The position numbers and the translations under genes were made by a program. Positions 37,149 to 47,302 of a stretch of DNA of 64,000 nucleotides are shown here, in pieces. The DNA is from Pseudomonas cavernae (GTDB lineage: Bacteria > Pseudomonadota > Gammaproteobacteria > Pseudomonadales > Pseudomonadaceae): positions 4,526,001 through 4,590,000 of the forward strand of contig NZ_CP032419.1 in NCBI RefSeq assembly GCF_003595175.1. Direction: 5' to 3'. The notes beneath the pieces were generated by a model. That model ran no database searches. It saw nothing but the letters and a program-made list of their open reading frames with translations, and was not told the DNA's origin. The first letter of the stretch is position 1. Each line of letters starts with the position of its first letter.

Positions 37149-37196
37149 CGCACCAACATGAGGCGGGCAAAAATCAGCCAGCCCCACAATAGTGCA
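37149..37196. promoter_or_regulatory. Two candidate NtrC enhancer sites upstream of glnA
   Basis: CGCACCAACATGAGGCG (37149-37165), and TGCACTATTGTGGGGCT on the reverse strand (37180-37196), compare with TGCACYA-N3-TGGTGCA; the second matches at 12 of 14 defined bases. Their centres are 31 bases apart, about three helical turns. They lie 75-120 bases upstream of the sigma-54 promoter. Inferred from motif only. Confidence 0.5.
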
Positions 37197-37268
37197 TCAG
37201 GACGCGCCACGCGCCATCGCAACCCCCGCCACGCCTGAGTTTCAGGGCTCGCTCCCAACCTGGAGCAC

Positions 37269-37284
37269 TGGCACGCAATTTGCT
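37269..37284 (+). promoter_or_regulatory. Sigma-54 promoter of glnA
   Basis: TGGCACGCAATTTGCT is a full match to the RpoN consensus TGGCAC-N5-TTGCW, with GG at 37270-37271 and GC at 37282-37283. Transcription would start near 37296, giving a leader of about 87 bases before the glnA ATG with GGAGG upstream of the start. The 331-base spacer 37052-37382 otherwise holds only the thiI promoter area. Confidence 0.9.
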
Positions 37285-37382
37285 CCCTTGTGAGGCAGAC
37301 TGCCCTGGCGGAGTATGCCGCCCCGGCTTCAACTTTATTACTCAGAGGCTAATCGTTAAGCCTTTACCTTCTGGAGGACATC

Positions 37383-38789
37383 ATGTCGAAGGCGCTTCAA
37401 CTGATTAAAGATAACGATGTGAAGTGGGTAGACCTGCGCTTCACCGACACCAAAGGCAAGCAGCACCACGTGACCATGCCGGCCCGTGATGCTCTGGACG
37501 AAGACTTCTTCGAACACGGCAAGATGTTCGACGGCTCGTCCATCCATGGCTGGAAAGGCATCGAAGCCTCCGACATGATCCTGCTGCCGGTCGACGAAAC
37601 TGCCGTGCTCGACCCGTTCACCGAAGAGCCGACCCTGATCCTGGTCTGCGACATCATCGAGCCGAGCACCATGCAAGGCTACGACCGCGACCCGCGCTCC
37701 ATCGCCAAGCGCGCCGAGGAATACCTGAAGACCACCGGCATCGGTGACACCGTATTCGTGGGCCCGGAGCCTGAGTTCTTCATCTTCGACGAAGTGAAGT
37801 TCAAGTCCGACATCTCCGGCTCGATGTTCAAGATCATCTCCGAGCAAGGCTCGTGGATGACCGACCAGGACGTCGAAGGCGGCAACAAGGGCCACCGTCC
37901 GGCCGTCAAAGGCGGCTACTTCCCGGTTCCGCCGTGCGACCACGACCACGAAATCCGTACCGCCATGTGTAATGCCATGGAAGAAATGGGCCTGGTCATC
38001 GAAGTTCACCACCACGAGGTGGCGACTGCCGGTCAGAACGAAATCGGCGTGAGGTTCAACACCCTGGTCGCCAAGGCTGACGAAGTTCAGACCCTGAAGT
38101 ACTGCGTGCACAACGTCGCCGACGCCTATGGCAAGACCGCGACCTTCATGCCGAAGCCGCTGTACGGCGACAACGGCTCGGGCATGCACGTGCACATGTC
38201 CATATCCAAAGATGGCAAGAACACCTTCTCCGGCGAAGGCTATGCCGGCCTGTCCGAGACCGCCCTGTACTTCATCGGCGGCATCATCAAGCACGGTAAA
38301 GCCCTGAACGGCTTCACCAACCCGGCGACCAACTCCTACAAGCGTCTGGTTCCGGGCTTCGAAGCTCCGGTCATGCTGGCCTACTCGGCCCGCAACCGTT
38401 CCGCCTCGATCCGCATCCCGTACGTTTCTAGCCCGAAAGCCCGTCGCATCGAGGCGCGCTTCCCGGACCCGGCTGCCAACCCCTACCTGGCCTTCGCCGC
38501 GCTGCTGATGGCCGGTCTGGACGGTATCCAGAACAAGATCCACCCCGGCGATGCCGCCGACAAGAACCTGTACGACCTGCCGCCGGAAGAGGCGAAAGAG
38601 ATCCCGCAGGTTTGCGGCAGCCTGAAAGAGGCGCTGGAAGAGCTGGACAAGGGCCGTGCGTTCCTGACCAAGGGCGGCGTGTTCACCGACGACTTCATCG
38701 ATGCCTACATCGAGCTGAAGAGCGAAGAAGAAATCAAGGTGCGCACCTTCGTGCACCCGCTGGAATACGACCTGTACTACAGCGTCTGA
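37383..38789 (+). CDS. glnA: Glutamine synthetase type I
   Basis: 468-residue dodecameric enzyme that joins ammonia and glutamate, the main entry of nitrogen. Signatures: [45 protein letters not shown] and NRSASIRIP. The adenylylation site Tyr397 is in NLYDLPPEE, so it is of the GlnE-controlled beta class. Codon use is notably optimal, fitting high expression. Driven by the sigma-54 promoter and probably NtrC encoded 3 kb downstream. A clear terminator follows. Confidence 0.98.
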   Translation: MSKALQLIKDNDVKWVDLRFTDTKGKQHHVTMPARDALDEDFFEHGKMFDGSSIHGWKGIEASDMILLPVDETAVLDPFTEEPTLILVCDIIEPSTMQGYDRDPRSIAKRAEEYLKTTGIGDTVFVGPEPEFFIFDEVKFKSDISGSMFKIISEQGSWMTDQDVEGGNKGHRPAVKGGYFPVPPCDHDHEIRTAMCNAMEEMGLVIEVHHHEVATAGQNEIGVRFNTLVAKADEVQTLKYCVHNVADAYGKTATFMPKPLYGDNGSGMHVHMSISKDGKNTFSGEGYAGLSETALYFIGGIIKHGKALNGFTNPATNSYKRLVPGFEAPVMLAYSARNRSASIRIPYVSSPKARRIEARFPDPAANPYLAFAALLMAGLDGIQNKIHPGDAADKNLYDLPPEEAKEIPQVCGSLKEALEELDKGRAFLTKGGVFTDDFIDAYIELKSEEEIKVRTFVHPLEYDLYYSV

Positions 38790-38808
38790 TCCGGCTCTGC
38801 TGAACATG

Positions 38809-38833
38809 AGGCCTCCTTCGGGAGGCCTTTTTT
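38809..38833 (+). terminator. Rho-independent terminator of glnA
   Basis: AGGCCTCC, loop TTCG, GGAGGCCT, then TTTTT: an 8-bp stem with a UUCG tetraloop and T-run, 20 bases after the glnA stop. Confidence 0.95.
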
Positions 38834-39021
38834 ATGCCTTGCGTTCTATCGGAAACCCCCGAGTCGAACCTAGGATCATTCCGAGTTCGCCAGCCCACTC
38901 AGCGGCGGGATTGCCGACCACTGCGCAAGGTCGGCCACGCGCGCCGCCGCCGCGGCCTTTTCCCTTGCCAGTCACGCCCGGCGATGCAAGGCTTAGCGCA
39001 GTCCACCCGAGGAGCACACGC

Positions 39022-39579
39022 ATGCGTTTGCCGATTGCCTGCCTGATGCTGGCACTGACCCTGCCGGCCAGCGCGCAGATCTACAAATACACCGACGCCA
39101 AGGGCAATACGGTGTACACCAACCAGCCACCGCACGGCGTTAAGAGCGAGACGGTCGAATTGCCGCCGCCCAATACCGTGGAGATGCAGGCGCCAAGCGC
39201 GGCGGCCGGCGACGCCGGGCAGAATGTTCAGGCCGAGCAAGCGCCCTACCGCCAGCTGCGCCTGGCCAACCTTCCCGATGAGGCGGCCTTGCGCGCCAAC
39301 AGCGGCACCTTCAGCGTCAGCGTCGAGCTACAACCGCGCCTGCAACCCGGCCATAGTCTGCGCCTGCTCCTCGACGGCCAGCCCTATGGCGCGCCGAGCC
39401 AGGTGACGAGCCTGCAGTTGACCAACATCGCGCGCGGCGAACACAGCCTGGCGGTGGAAGTCCTCAGCGGCGACCAAGCGATCCAGCAGAGCGCGACCGA
39501 GACCTTCACCGTGCAGCGCGTCAACACCAGCAGCCCGGCGCTGCGCCCGCCAGCCCCCACCCCCCGAGCCACGCCCTGA
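39022..39579 (+). CDS. DUF4124 domain-containing periplasmic protein (first of two)
   Basis: 185 residues: signal peptide ending ASA (about residue 18), then the DUF4124 motif QIYKYTDAKGNTVYTNQPP (split here: IYKYTDAKGN and VYTNQPP), a Pro/Ala linker and a beta-rich C-terminal region LLLDGQPYG. DUF4124 is a small SH3-like envelope module of unknown function. ATG 39022 has GAGGAG upstream. The next gene is a diverged copy three bases downstream; both lie between glnA and ntrB as PA5120-PA5121 do in P. aeruginosa. Confidence 0.85.
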   Translation: MRLPIACLMLALTLPASAQIYKYTDAKGNTVYTNQPPHGVKSETVELPPPNTVEMQAPSAAAGDAGQNVQAEQAPYRQLRLANLPDEAALRANSGTFSVSVELQPRLQPGHSLRLLLDGQPYGAPSQVTSLQLTNIARGEHSLAVEVLSGDQAIQQSATETFTVQRVNTSSPALRPPAPTPRATP

Positions 39580-39582
39580 CTC

Positions 39583-40206
39583 ATGCGCCTTACGCTCTTC
39601 TGCCTGCTCCTGCTCGGCCTGCCGGCCATGGCCGAGGTCTACACCTACCTCGACGCCGAAGGCAACCGGGTGTTCACCGACCGCCCCCACCCCGGCAATG
39701 CCCAGCGCCTGCAACTGACGCCGGCCAACAGCATGGGCGGCCAACGGCCCAATGCCGCGCCGCCGGCTCCGGCTCCGGCCGCCCCGGTCACGGTGCCGAG
39801 CTACCAATTGCTGCGCATTCTGGTGCCGGAGCCGGACGCGACCATCCAGAACGGCACTTCCGGCGATCTGATCGTCACCGCCACCAGCGAGCCCGGCCTG
39901 CTTCCCGGGCATAACTACCAGGTGCTGCTGGATGGCCGGCCCGCCAGCGAGCCCAGCCGCAGCCCGGTGTTCCCGCTGAGCAACCTGGAACGCGGCAGCC
40001 ACCAGCTGGCGGTGGAAATCCGTGACGCCGAAGGCCGCACGCTGGAGCGTACCCCCAACCAGCCGGTGCATATCCTGCGCGCCTCGCTGGCGCAAAAGCG
40101 CCGGATCAAGCCGTGCAAGCACGAGGATTACGGCGCGCGCCCGGAATGCCGACTGCAGGACAAGCCGGCCGAAGAGCCCGACATCCCCCTCGTCCCCTTC
40201 ATGTGA
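39583..40206 (+). CDS. DUF4124 domain-containing periplasmic protein (second of two)
   Basis: 207 residues with a signal peptide ending AMA (about 17), DUF4124 motif VYTYLDAEGNRVFTDRP, Pro/Ala linker, and a C-terminal domain sharing LPGHNYQVLLDGRPA and GSHQLAVEIRDAEG with its neighbour (LQPGHSLRLLLDGQPYG and GEHSLAVEVLSG). It also has a basic/Cys C-terminal extension absent from the first copy. The two genes look like a tandem duplication and are probably co-transcribed. Confidence 0.85.
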   Translation: MRLTLFCLLLLGLPAMAEVYTYLDAEGNRVFTDRPHPGNAQRLQLTPANSMGGQRPNAAPPAPAPAAPVTVPSYQLLRILVPEPDATIQNGTSGDLIVTATSEPGLLPGHNYQVLLDGRPASEPSRSPVFPLSNLERGSHQLAVEIRDAEGRTLERTPNQPVHILRASLAQKRRIKPCKHEDYGARPECRLQDKPAEEPDIPLVPFM

Positions 40207-40397
40207 GCCCGGCAGGATTCGCACCATAACAGTGCGACATCCTGCACCACTTTCTGTACGCTCACCATAATGGTTCACCACCAGCGCCCCATCGCGCCGG
40301 AATGCGGCCGCAAACGCTAAGCAGCCTGGTTTTCCCGCGTCTTTTCGGGGCTTTGGTTTGTTTTTTGCATTTTCCGACCCAACTCCGGAAGCTGCCT

Positions 40398-41479
40398 ATG
40401 ACCATTAACGACGCACTGCACCGCCTGCTGCTCGACAACCTGACCACCGCGACCCTGCTGCTCAACGCCGAACTGCGCCTCGAGTACATGAATCCGGCGG
40501 CCGAGATGCTCCTGGCCGTCAGCGGTCAGCGCAGCCACGGACAATTCATCAGCGAACTGTTCACCGAGTCGCCCGAGGCCCTGGCATCCCTGCGTCAGGC
40601 CGTCGAGCAGGCGCACCCGTTCAACAAGCGCGAAGCGGTGCTGACCGCCCTGACCGGGCAGACCCTGACCGTCGATTACTCGGTCACGCCGATCCTCAAC
40701 CGCGGCGAGACCCTGTTGCTGCTGGAAGTCCTGCCGCGCGACCGGCTGCTGCGCATCACCAAGGAAGAGGCGCAGCTGTCCAAGCAGGAAACCACCAAGC
40801 TGCTGGTGCGCGGCCTGGCCCACGAGATCAAGAACCCGCTCGGCGGCATCCGCGGCGCCGCCCAGTTGCTGGCCCGCGAGCTGCCGGAAGAGAGCCTGCG
40901 CGACTACACCAACGTGATCATCGAAGAGGCCGACCGCCTGCGCAATCTGGTCGATCGCATGCTCGGCTCGAACAAACTGCCGAACCTGGCACCGACCAAC
41001 GTCCACGAGGTGCTGGAGCGGGTCGGCAGCCTGGTCGAGGCGGAAAGCCAGGGCGGCATCACCCTGGTGCGCGACTACGACCCGAGCATCCCGGACGTGC
41101 GCATCGACCGCGAACAGATGATTCAGGCGGTGCTCAACATCGTCCGCAACGCCATGCAGGCCATCGGCACGCAGAACGAGCTGCGCCTCGGCCGTATCAC
41201 CTTGCGCACCCGCACCCTGCGCCAGTTCACCATCGGCCATACCCGCCATCGCCTGGTGACCAAGGTCGAGATCATCGACAACGGCCCGGGCATTCCGGCC
41301 GAGCTGCAGGACACCATCTTCTATCCCATGGTCAGTGGCCGCCCGGACGGTACCGGGCTGGGGCTGGCCATCACCCAGAACATCATCAGTCAGCACCAAG
41401 GCCTGATCGAGTGCGAGAGCCACCCCGGCCACACCGTGTTCTCGATCTTCCTGCCGCTGGAACAAGGAGTCAGCCCGTC

Positions 41480-41483
<4 letters not shown>
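40398..41483 (+). CDS. ntrB: Nitrogen regulation sensor histidine kinase NtrB (GlnL)
   Basis: 361-residue cytoplasmic sensor kinase without membrane helices. PAS domain about 10-110, HisKA with the phospho-acceptor His142 in LAHEIKNPLGG, and HATPase with NIVRNAMQAI (N box), DNGPGIP (G1) and GTGLGLAI (G2). Under nitrogen limitation it phosphorylates NtrC, and PII proteins turn it off. I chose ATG 40398 (MTINDALHRLLLDNL). Overlaps ntrC by four bases. Confidence 0.96.
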
Positions 41484-42916
<1,433 letters not shown>

Positions 42917-42932
42917 GGCGCGCCCCTGAACC

Positions 42933-42970
42933 ACGCAAAAGCGGGCCACTGGCCCGCTTTTGCGTTTCTC
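42933..42970 (+). terminator. Rho-independent terminator of ntrBC
   Basis: 15-bp perfect stem (ACGCAAAAGCGGGCC 42933-42947 and GGCCCGCTTTTGCGT 42951-42965) with a 3-base loop, followed by TTCTC, 16 bases after the ntrC stop. Confidence 0.92.
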
Positions 42971-43014
42971 CGCCCGCCACTCGTAACCTAGCCGGATGCT
43001 CATTGCCGGCGCGC

Positions 43015-43035
43015 GGGGTGCACGCGATGCACCCC
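43015..43035. promoter_or_regulatory. Palindrome upstream of the orphan sigma-54 promoter
   Basis: GGGGTGCA (43015-43022), five bases, TGCACCCC (43028-43035). The arms carry GGTGCA/TGCACC, the NtrC half-site, though in everted order compared with the usual site. It is about 100 bases upstream of the -24 element, a normal enhancer distance. Tentative. Confidence 0.4.
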
Positions 43036-43129
43036 CGCGGTTCAAACGCAGCGCCTTAATGGCCGGCGAAAAACCCGCAACGCGGCTGCAGCCCAATAAA
43101 TTCGAGCCCTGGCGCCATCGTAATAAAAC

Positions 43130-43146
43130 TGGCACATGCTCTGCAT
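43130..43146 (+). promoter_or_regulatory. Orphan sigma-54 promoter downstream of ntrC
   Basis: TGGCACATGCTCTGCAT has GG at 43131-43132 and GC at 43143-43144 with 10 bases between, and a full TGGCAC box. It points forward, but the next gene is on the other strand and ends toward it, so it has no protein-coding target nearby. Confidence 0.85.
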
Positions 43147-43155
43147 AGGATAGAG

Positions 43156-43212
43156 CACAGCCAGTTTCGGGGACCTTGGTACAGGCAGGCCGGGGAATCC
43201 CCTCTTTTATTC
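43156..43212 (+). ncRNA. Probable NrsZ-like nitrogen-regulated small RNA
   Basis: A transcript from the sigma-54 promoter would start near 43156 and meet GGGG-AAT-CCCC (43192-43202) followed by TCTTTT, a short terminator-like hairpin, giving a RNA of about 55 bases. In P. aeruginosa the sRNA NrsZ lies in the same place (between ntrC and PA5126) and is sigma-54/NtrC dependent. Identity rests on position, promoter and lack of a gene; the boundaries are estimates, and the transcript could run further into the antisense of the next gene. Confidence 0.55.
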
Positions 43213-43644
43213 CGCCCGCAGGCTGATCGTCAGCCGCCACCGCCCGTCCGCCGTTGCGCCGTGCCATTCGCCGCGCAACGGGCGGGCAGCGACCAGATTC
43301 AGCAGCAAGCCCTGCGCGCCCCGCCCCACTCGCCAATTCACCGCCTTGCCGTTCAGTTGCAACTGGCCGCGGCGAGCCTCACCCTCGGCATCGATCCGCA
43401 GCAGCAGCGCACCCTGCACGTGCTCGCCGTGCACCTGCGCCTCACGGTTGAACCACAGCACCAGGCCGCCGGCCTGCACCTCCACCCGTTCGAGACTCAC
43501 CGGCTCGGGGCTGCTCAGGCGGCCGAGCATCAGCCCGACCAGCAGGCCGAGCAACGCCAGGGCGGCGAGAAAACGCCAACGCAACTGCGGGCGCGGGTCC
43601 TCGGGAGTAGAATGCCGCCCGTCCTCAAGCGCGGAGCCGTGCAT
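43207..43644 (-). CDS. Hypothetical single-pass membrane protein
   Basis: 145 residues: short basic N-terminus, one membrane helix (about 23-41, WRFLAALALLGLLVGLMLG) and a beta-rich periplasmic domain with GGLVLWFNREAQVHGEHVQG, LLLRIDAEGEARRGQLQLNG and WHGATADGRWRLTISLRAE (each a fragment). I do not recognise a family; the gene is probably the PA5126 equivalent. Its ATG (43644) shares the palindrome CATG with the divergent trmL start, which leaves no room for separate leaders; an internal TTG at codon 21 just before the helix is an alternative start. Confidence 0.65.
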   Translation of the reverse strand: MHGSALEDGRHSTPEDPRPQLRWRFLAALALLGLLVGLMLGRLSSPEPVSLERVEVQAGGLVLWFNREAQVHGEHVQGALLLRIDAEGEARRGQLQLNGKAVNWRVGRGAQGLLLNLVAARPLRGEWHGATADGRWRLTISLRAE

Positions 43645-44104
43645 GTTTCACGTCATCCTTTTTCAACCGGAAATTCCACCGAATACCGGCAACATTATCA
43701 GGCTGTGCGCCAACAGCGGTTGCAGCCTGCACCTGATCGAGCCGCTCGGCTTCGAACTGGACGACAAGCGCCTGCGCCGCGCCGGTCTGGACTACCACGA
43801 GTACGCCCAGGTACAGCGCCACCCCGACCTCGCCAGCTGCCTGCAGAGTCTCGGCCAGCCGCGCCTGTTCGCCTTCACCACCAAGGGCTCGCACGCCTTC
43901 CACGAAGTCCAGTACCGCCCCGGCGACGCCTTCCTGTTCGGCCCGGAAAGCCGCGGCCTGCCGGAAGAGGTGCGCAACGCGCTGCCGCCGGAACAGCGCC
44001 TGCGCCTGCCGATGCGCCCCGGCTGCCGCAGCCTGAACCTGTCCAACACCGTGGCGGTGACGGTGTATGAGGCCTGGCGCCAGCAGGGTTTCGCCGGGGC
44101 GTAA
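43643..44104 (+). CDS. trmL: tRNA (cytidine(34)-2'-O)-methyltransferase
   Basis: 153-residue SPOUT enzyme that methylates the wobble base of tRNA-Leu. MFHVILFQPEIPPNTGNIIRL start, FGPESRGLP (motif 2) and LSNTVAVTVYEAWRQ (motif 3 of the knot) are diagnostic. I chose ATG 43643; the longer open frame upstream is a shadow of the opposite gene. Its TAA stop lies inside the first bases of a GTAGGATGGG-type repeat. Confidence 0.96.
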   Translation: MFHVILFQPEIPPNTGNIIRLCANSGCSLHLIEPLGFELDDKRLRRAGLDYHEYAQVQRHPDLASCLQSLGQPRLFAFTTKGSHAFHEVQYRPGDAFLFGPESRGLPEEVRNALPPEQRLRLPMRPGCRSLNLSNTVAVTVYEAWRQQGFAGA

Positions 44105-44179
44105 GATGGGTTGAGGAGCGTAGCGACGATACCCATCATGCCGATGCCCATGGGTATCGCTTCGCTCAACCCATCCTAC
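44101..44179. repeat. Palindromic intergenic repeat, GTAGGATGGG family, overlapping the trmL stop
   Basis: 79 bp, the same length as the copy at 28449. Begins GTAAGATGGGTTGAG (GTAA instead of GTAG) and ends CTCAACCCATCCTAC. The changed base makes the TAA stop codon of trmL. Confidence 0.87.
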
Positions 44180-44204
44180 GGCTACTCGCACCTTGTCGGC
44201 GCCC

Positions 44205-44232
44205 ATAAAAAACGCCGCTAAAAAGCGGCGTT
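44205..44232 (-). terminator. Rho-independent terminator of secB
   Basis: AACGCCGCT (44211-44219), AAAA loop, AGCGGCGTT (44224-44232). On the reverse strand the 9-bp stem is followed by a run of T (complement of 44205-44212). Confidence 0.9.
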
Positions 44233-44249
44233 TGATACCCGGTCGGGGC

Positions 44250-44735
44250 TTAGGCCTGGGCCGGCGCCGTGCCGGCGGCCTGCATGCGCGCCAGTTCCTG
44301 GGCATACAGGGCATCGAAGTTCACCGGCGACAGCATCAGCGCCGGGAACGAGCCGCGCACCACCAGGCTGTCCAGGGTTTCGCGCGCGTAGGGGAAGAGG
44401 ATGTTCGGGCAGAACGCGCCGAGGGTGTGGCTCATGGACGCCGGGTCCAGGCCCTTGATCAGGAAGATGCCGGCCTGCTGCACTTCGGCGATGAAGGCGA
44501 CTTCTTCACCGGTCTTGACCGTTACCGAGAGGGTCAGCACCACTTCATGGAAGTCGCCTTCCAGGGCCTTCTGGCGAGTGTTCAGATCCAGCGCGACGCT
44601 CGGGTTCCACTCCTGGCGGAAGATTTCCGGGCTCTTCGGCGCCTCGAAGGACAGGTCGCGGACATAGATGCGCTGCAGGGAGAACTGCGGGTTCTGCTCG
44701 TCCGGAGCAGCGCCACTGGTTACTTGATCGGTCAT
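44250..44735 (-). CDS. secB: Protein-export chaperone SecB
   Basis: 161-residue tetrameric chaperone that keeps preproteins unfolded and delivers them to SecA. Recognised by [20 protein letters not shown] (split: [19 protein letters not shown]), [17 protein letters not shown] and [11 protein letters not shown]. Last gene of the reverse yibN-grxC-secB operon, the same order as in enterobacteria. Confidence 0.97.
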   Translation of the reverse strand: MTDQVTSGAAPDEQNPQFSLQRIYVRDLSFEAPKSPEIFRQEWNPSVALDLNTRQKALEGDFHEVVLTLSVTVKTGEEVAFIAEVQQAGIFLIKGLDPASMSHTLGAFCPNILFPYARETLDSLVVRGSFPALMLSPVNFDALYAQELARMQAAGTAPAQA

Positions 44736-44777
44736 AGCGGAGCCTTCTTCTTATACGGGTTTGTACGGGGTGAACAT

Positions 44778-45032
44778 TCAGGCCTCGAGCAGCGCGTCCA
44801 GCTTGCCGGCGCGCTCCAGGGCGTAGAGGTCATCGCAGCCACCGACATGGGTGCTGCCGATCCAGATTTGCGGCACCGAAGTGCGCCCGGCCTTGTGGCT
44901 CATCTCGGCGCGCAGCTGCGGCTGGCCATCGACTTTGATTTCCTCGAAGGCCACGCCCTTGCTCGCCAGCAGTTGCTTGGCGCGCATGCAGTAGGGGCAC
45001 CAGTCGCTGGAATAGACGACGACGCTGGGCAT
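44778..45032 (-). CDS. grxC: Glutaredoxin 3
   Basis: 84-residue dithiol glutaredoxin with active site CPYC (residues 12-15), the cis-Pro region TSVPQIWIG and glutathione-binding GGCDDL. It reduces protein disulfides with glutathione. One base separates it from the upstream rhodanese-like gene; secB follows after 42 bases. Confidence 0.96.
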   Translation of the reverse strand: MPSVVVYSSDWCPYCMRAKQLLASKGVAFEEIKVDGQPQLRAEMSHKAGRTSVPQIWIGSTHVGGCDDLYALERAGKLDALLEA

Positions 45033-45033
45033 C

Positions 45034-45447
45034 TCACTTCACCAGCGGCAGATTGTCGGCGCGCCAGCTGCCTATCCCGCCGCCCAGCTTGGCGGCGTTG
45101 AAGCCGGCCTTCTTCAGCTCGCGGCAAGCGGTGCCGGCATGCTGGCCCATGGCATCGACCACGATCAGGGTCTTGGCCTTGTGCTTGTCCAGCTCGCTCA
45201 TGCGCGCGACGAGCTTGTCGTAGGGGATGCTCAGCGCATCGACGATGTGCCCGCTGGCGAAGTCCTTGCTGCTGCGCACGTCGACCACCAGGCCGCCGTC
45301 GCTGTTGACCAGCGCGGTGAGCTCGCGGCTGCTCAGGCTTTTGCCGCCCTTGTTCAGTTCGGTGACGATCAACAGCGCCAGCAGCACGGCGAACAATCCG
45401 CTCAGTACATAGTGGTTAGAGACAAATTCAATCAGGTGGGCAAGCAT
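45034..45447 (-). CDS. YibN-like membrane-anchored rhodanese-fold protein, no catalytic Cys
   Basis: 137 residues: N-terminal membrane helix (about 12-30, VLSGLFAVLLALLIV) and a rhodanese domain (GGLVVDVRSSKDFASGHI, then VVDAMGQHAGTACRELKKAGF, each as fragments). At the active-site loop the expected Cys is Asp (VVDAMG), as in E. coli YibN, so sulfurtransferase activity is unlikely. I chose ATG 45447; the frame is open 16 codons further. Heads the operon with grxC and secB, pointing to an envelope or export role. Confidence 0.9.
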   Translation of the reverse strand: MLAHLIEFVSNHYVLSGLFAVLLALLIVTELNKGGKSLSSRELTALVNSDGGLVVDVRSSKDFASGHIVDALSIPYDKLVARMSELDKHKAKTLIVVDAMGQHAGTACRELKKAGFNAAKLGGGIGSWRADNLPLVK

Positions 45448-45591
45448 CACGTGGTTCCACAACCGTAAAATGGCGGCCAGTATACACAGGCCCAAAGGTC
45501 GGCCAAACCCCGTCCGGCGGTGACGCCAACGGAACTTGGCTTTAAAATGCCGCTCTTTTTTTCACCCCCTTAGCGCAACCGAGTCGACCCC

Positions 45592-47127
45592 ATGACTGCT
45601 ACGCCAAAACCGCTGGTTCTGATCATCCTCGACGGCTTCGGTCACAGCGACAGCCCCGAATACAACGCCATCCATGCCGCCCGCACGCCGGTCTACGACC
45701 GCCTGTGGGCGACTCAGCCGCACAGCCTGATTTCCGGCAGCGGCATGGATGTTGGCCTGCCGGACGGGCAGATGGGTAACTCCGAGGTCGGCCACATGAA
45801 CCTCGGCGCCGGCCGCGTGGTGTACCAGGACTTCACCCGGGTGACCAAGGCGATCCGTGACGGCGAGTTCTTCCAGAACGCCGTGATCAACGGCGCGGTC
45901 GACCAGGCCGTGGCCACCGGCAAGGCCGTGCACATCCTCGGTCTGCTCTCCGATGGCGGCGTGCACAGCCACCAGGACCATCTGGTGGCCATGGCCGAAC
46001 TGGCCGCCCAGCGCGGCGCCGAGAAGATCTACCTGCACGCCTTCCTCGACGGGCGCGACACTCCGCCGAAGAGCGCCCAGCCGTCGCTGGAACTGCTCGA
46101 CGCCACCTTCGCCCGCCTCGGCAAGGGCCGCACCGCCAGCCTCATCGGCCGCTACTTCGCCATGGACCGCGACAACCGCTGGGACCGCGTCGCCCAGGCC
46201 TACAACCTGATCGTCGACAGCCAGGCCGAGTTCAGCGCCGCCAGCGCCGTCGAGGGCCTGGAGGCCGCCTATGCGCGCGGCGAGAGCGACGAGTTCGTCA
46301 AGGCCACCCGCATCGGCGCGCCGGCGCCGGTGGCAGACGGCGACGCCGTGGTGTTCATGAACTTCCGCGCCGACCGCGCGCGCGAGCTGACCCGCGCCTT
46401 CGTCGAGCCGGACTTCCAGGAATTCGCCCGCGCCCGCCAGCCGCAGCTGGCCGGCTACATCATGCTCACCCAGTACGCCGCCAGCATCCAGGCGCCCAGC
46501 GCCTTCGCCCCGGCCAGCCTGGACAACGTGCTCGGCGAATACCTGGCGAAGCATGGCAAGACCCAGCTGCGCATCGCCGAGACCGAAAAATACGCCCACG
46601 TCACCTTCTTCTTCTCCGGCGGCCGCGAAGAGCCGTTCGAAGGCGAAGAGCGCATCCTCATTCCGTCGCCGAACGTCGCCACCTACGACCTCAAGCCGGA
46701 GATGAGCGCCCTGGAAGTCACCGACCGCATCGTCGAGGCCATCGAGCAGCAGCGTCACGACGTGATCATCGTCAACTACGCCAACGGCGACATGGTCGGC
46801 CACACCGGCGTGTTCGCCGCCGCGGTGGCCGCGGTGGAATGCCTGGACGGCTGCGTCGGCCGCATCGTCGCCGCGCTGGACAAGGTCGGCGGCGAGGCAC
46901 TGATCACCGCCGACCACGGCAACGTCGAACAGATGGAAGACGAGTGCACCGGTCAGGTGCACACCGCCCATACCTGCGAACCGGTCCCCTTCATCTATGT
47001 CGGCAAACGCCCGCTTAGTCTGCGCGAAGGCGGCGTGCTGGCCGACGTAGCGCCGACCATGCTCAAGCTGATGGGCCTGGCGCAGCCGGCGGAAATGACC
47101 GGCACCAGCATCATCGAGCTGCAATAA
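45592..47127 (+). CDS. gpmI: 2,3-bisphosphoglycerate-independent phosphoglycerate mutase
   Basis: 511-residue manganese enzyme of glycolysis interconverting 3- and 2-phosphoglycerate. Alkaline-phosphatase fold with catalytic Ser64 in [14 protein letters not shown]. Metal-binding sites at LIILDGFG (start), [13 protein letters not shown] and ADHGNVEQM near the end. Standard length. A 145-base spacer separates it from the divergent yibN gene. Confidence 0.97.
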   Translation: MTATPKPLVLIILDGFGHSDSPEYNAIHAARTPVYDRLWATQPHSLISGSGMDVGLPDGQMGNSEVGHMNLGAGRVVYQDFTRVTKAIRDGEFFQNAVINGAVDQAVATGKAVHILGLLSDGGVHSHQDHLVAMAELAAQRGAEKIYLHAFLDGRDTPPKSAQPSLELLDATFARLGKGRTASLIGRYFAMDRDNRWDRVAQAYNLIVDSQAEFSAASAVEGLEAAYARGESDEFVKATRIGAPAPVADGDAVVFMNFRADRARELTRAFVEPDFQEFARARQPQLAGYIMLTQYAASIQAPSAFAPASLDNVLGEYLAKHGKTQLRIAETEKYAHVTFFFSGGREEPFEGEERILIPSPNVATYDLKPEMSALEVTDRIVEAIEQQRHDVIIVNYANGDMVGHTGVFAAAVAAVECLDGCVGRIVAALDKVGGEALITADHGNVEQMEDECTGQVHTAHTCEPVPFIYVGKRPLSLREGGVLADVAPTMLKLMGLAQPAEMTGTSIIELQ

Positions 47128-47144
47128 CCTCGCCCGCGCCTAGC

Positions 47145-47170
47145 GAAGCCCCGGCCAGTGCCGGGGCTTC
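47145..47170 (+). terminator. Terminator hairpin of gpmI
   Basis: 11-bp stem GAAGCCCCGGC / GCCGGGGCTTC with a 4-base loop (CAGT), 18 bases after the gpmI stop. The T-run is weak (GGCGTTTCC). Confidence 0.75.
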
Positions 47171-47302
47171 GGCGTTTCCAGGCAGCCGTTGCGGCACCCT
47201 GCAGATCCGCGCCCACGCCCGCCATCCGCGGCACGGGCGTTTTTTTTGCCACGCTCCGCGGGCATACTAGGCCGGTCCTCCCTCCTCGGTGTCACACGCC
47301 CC

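Noticed and set aside
43207-43644. This hypothetical gene as a pure antisense artefact of trmL upstream DNA
   Set aside because: Kept as a gene: it has a coherent membrane helix, a beta-rich domain and typical codon use, and occupies otherwise empty space; only its start is doubtful.
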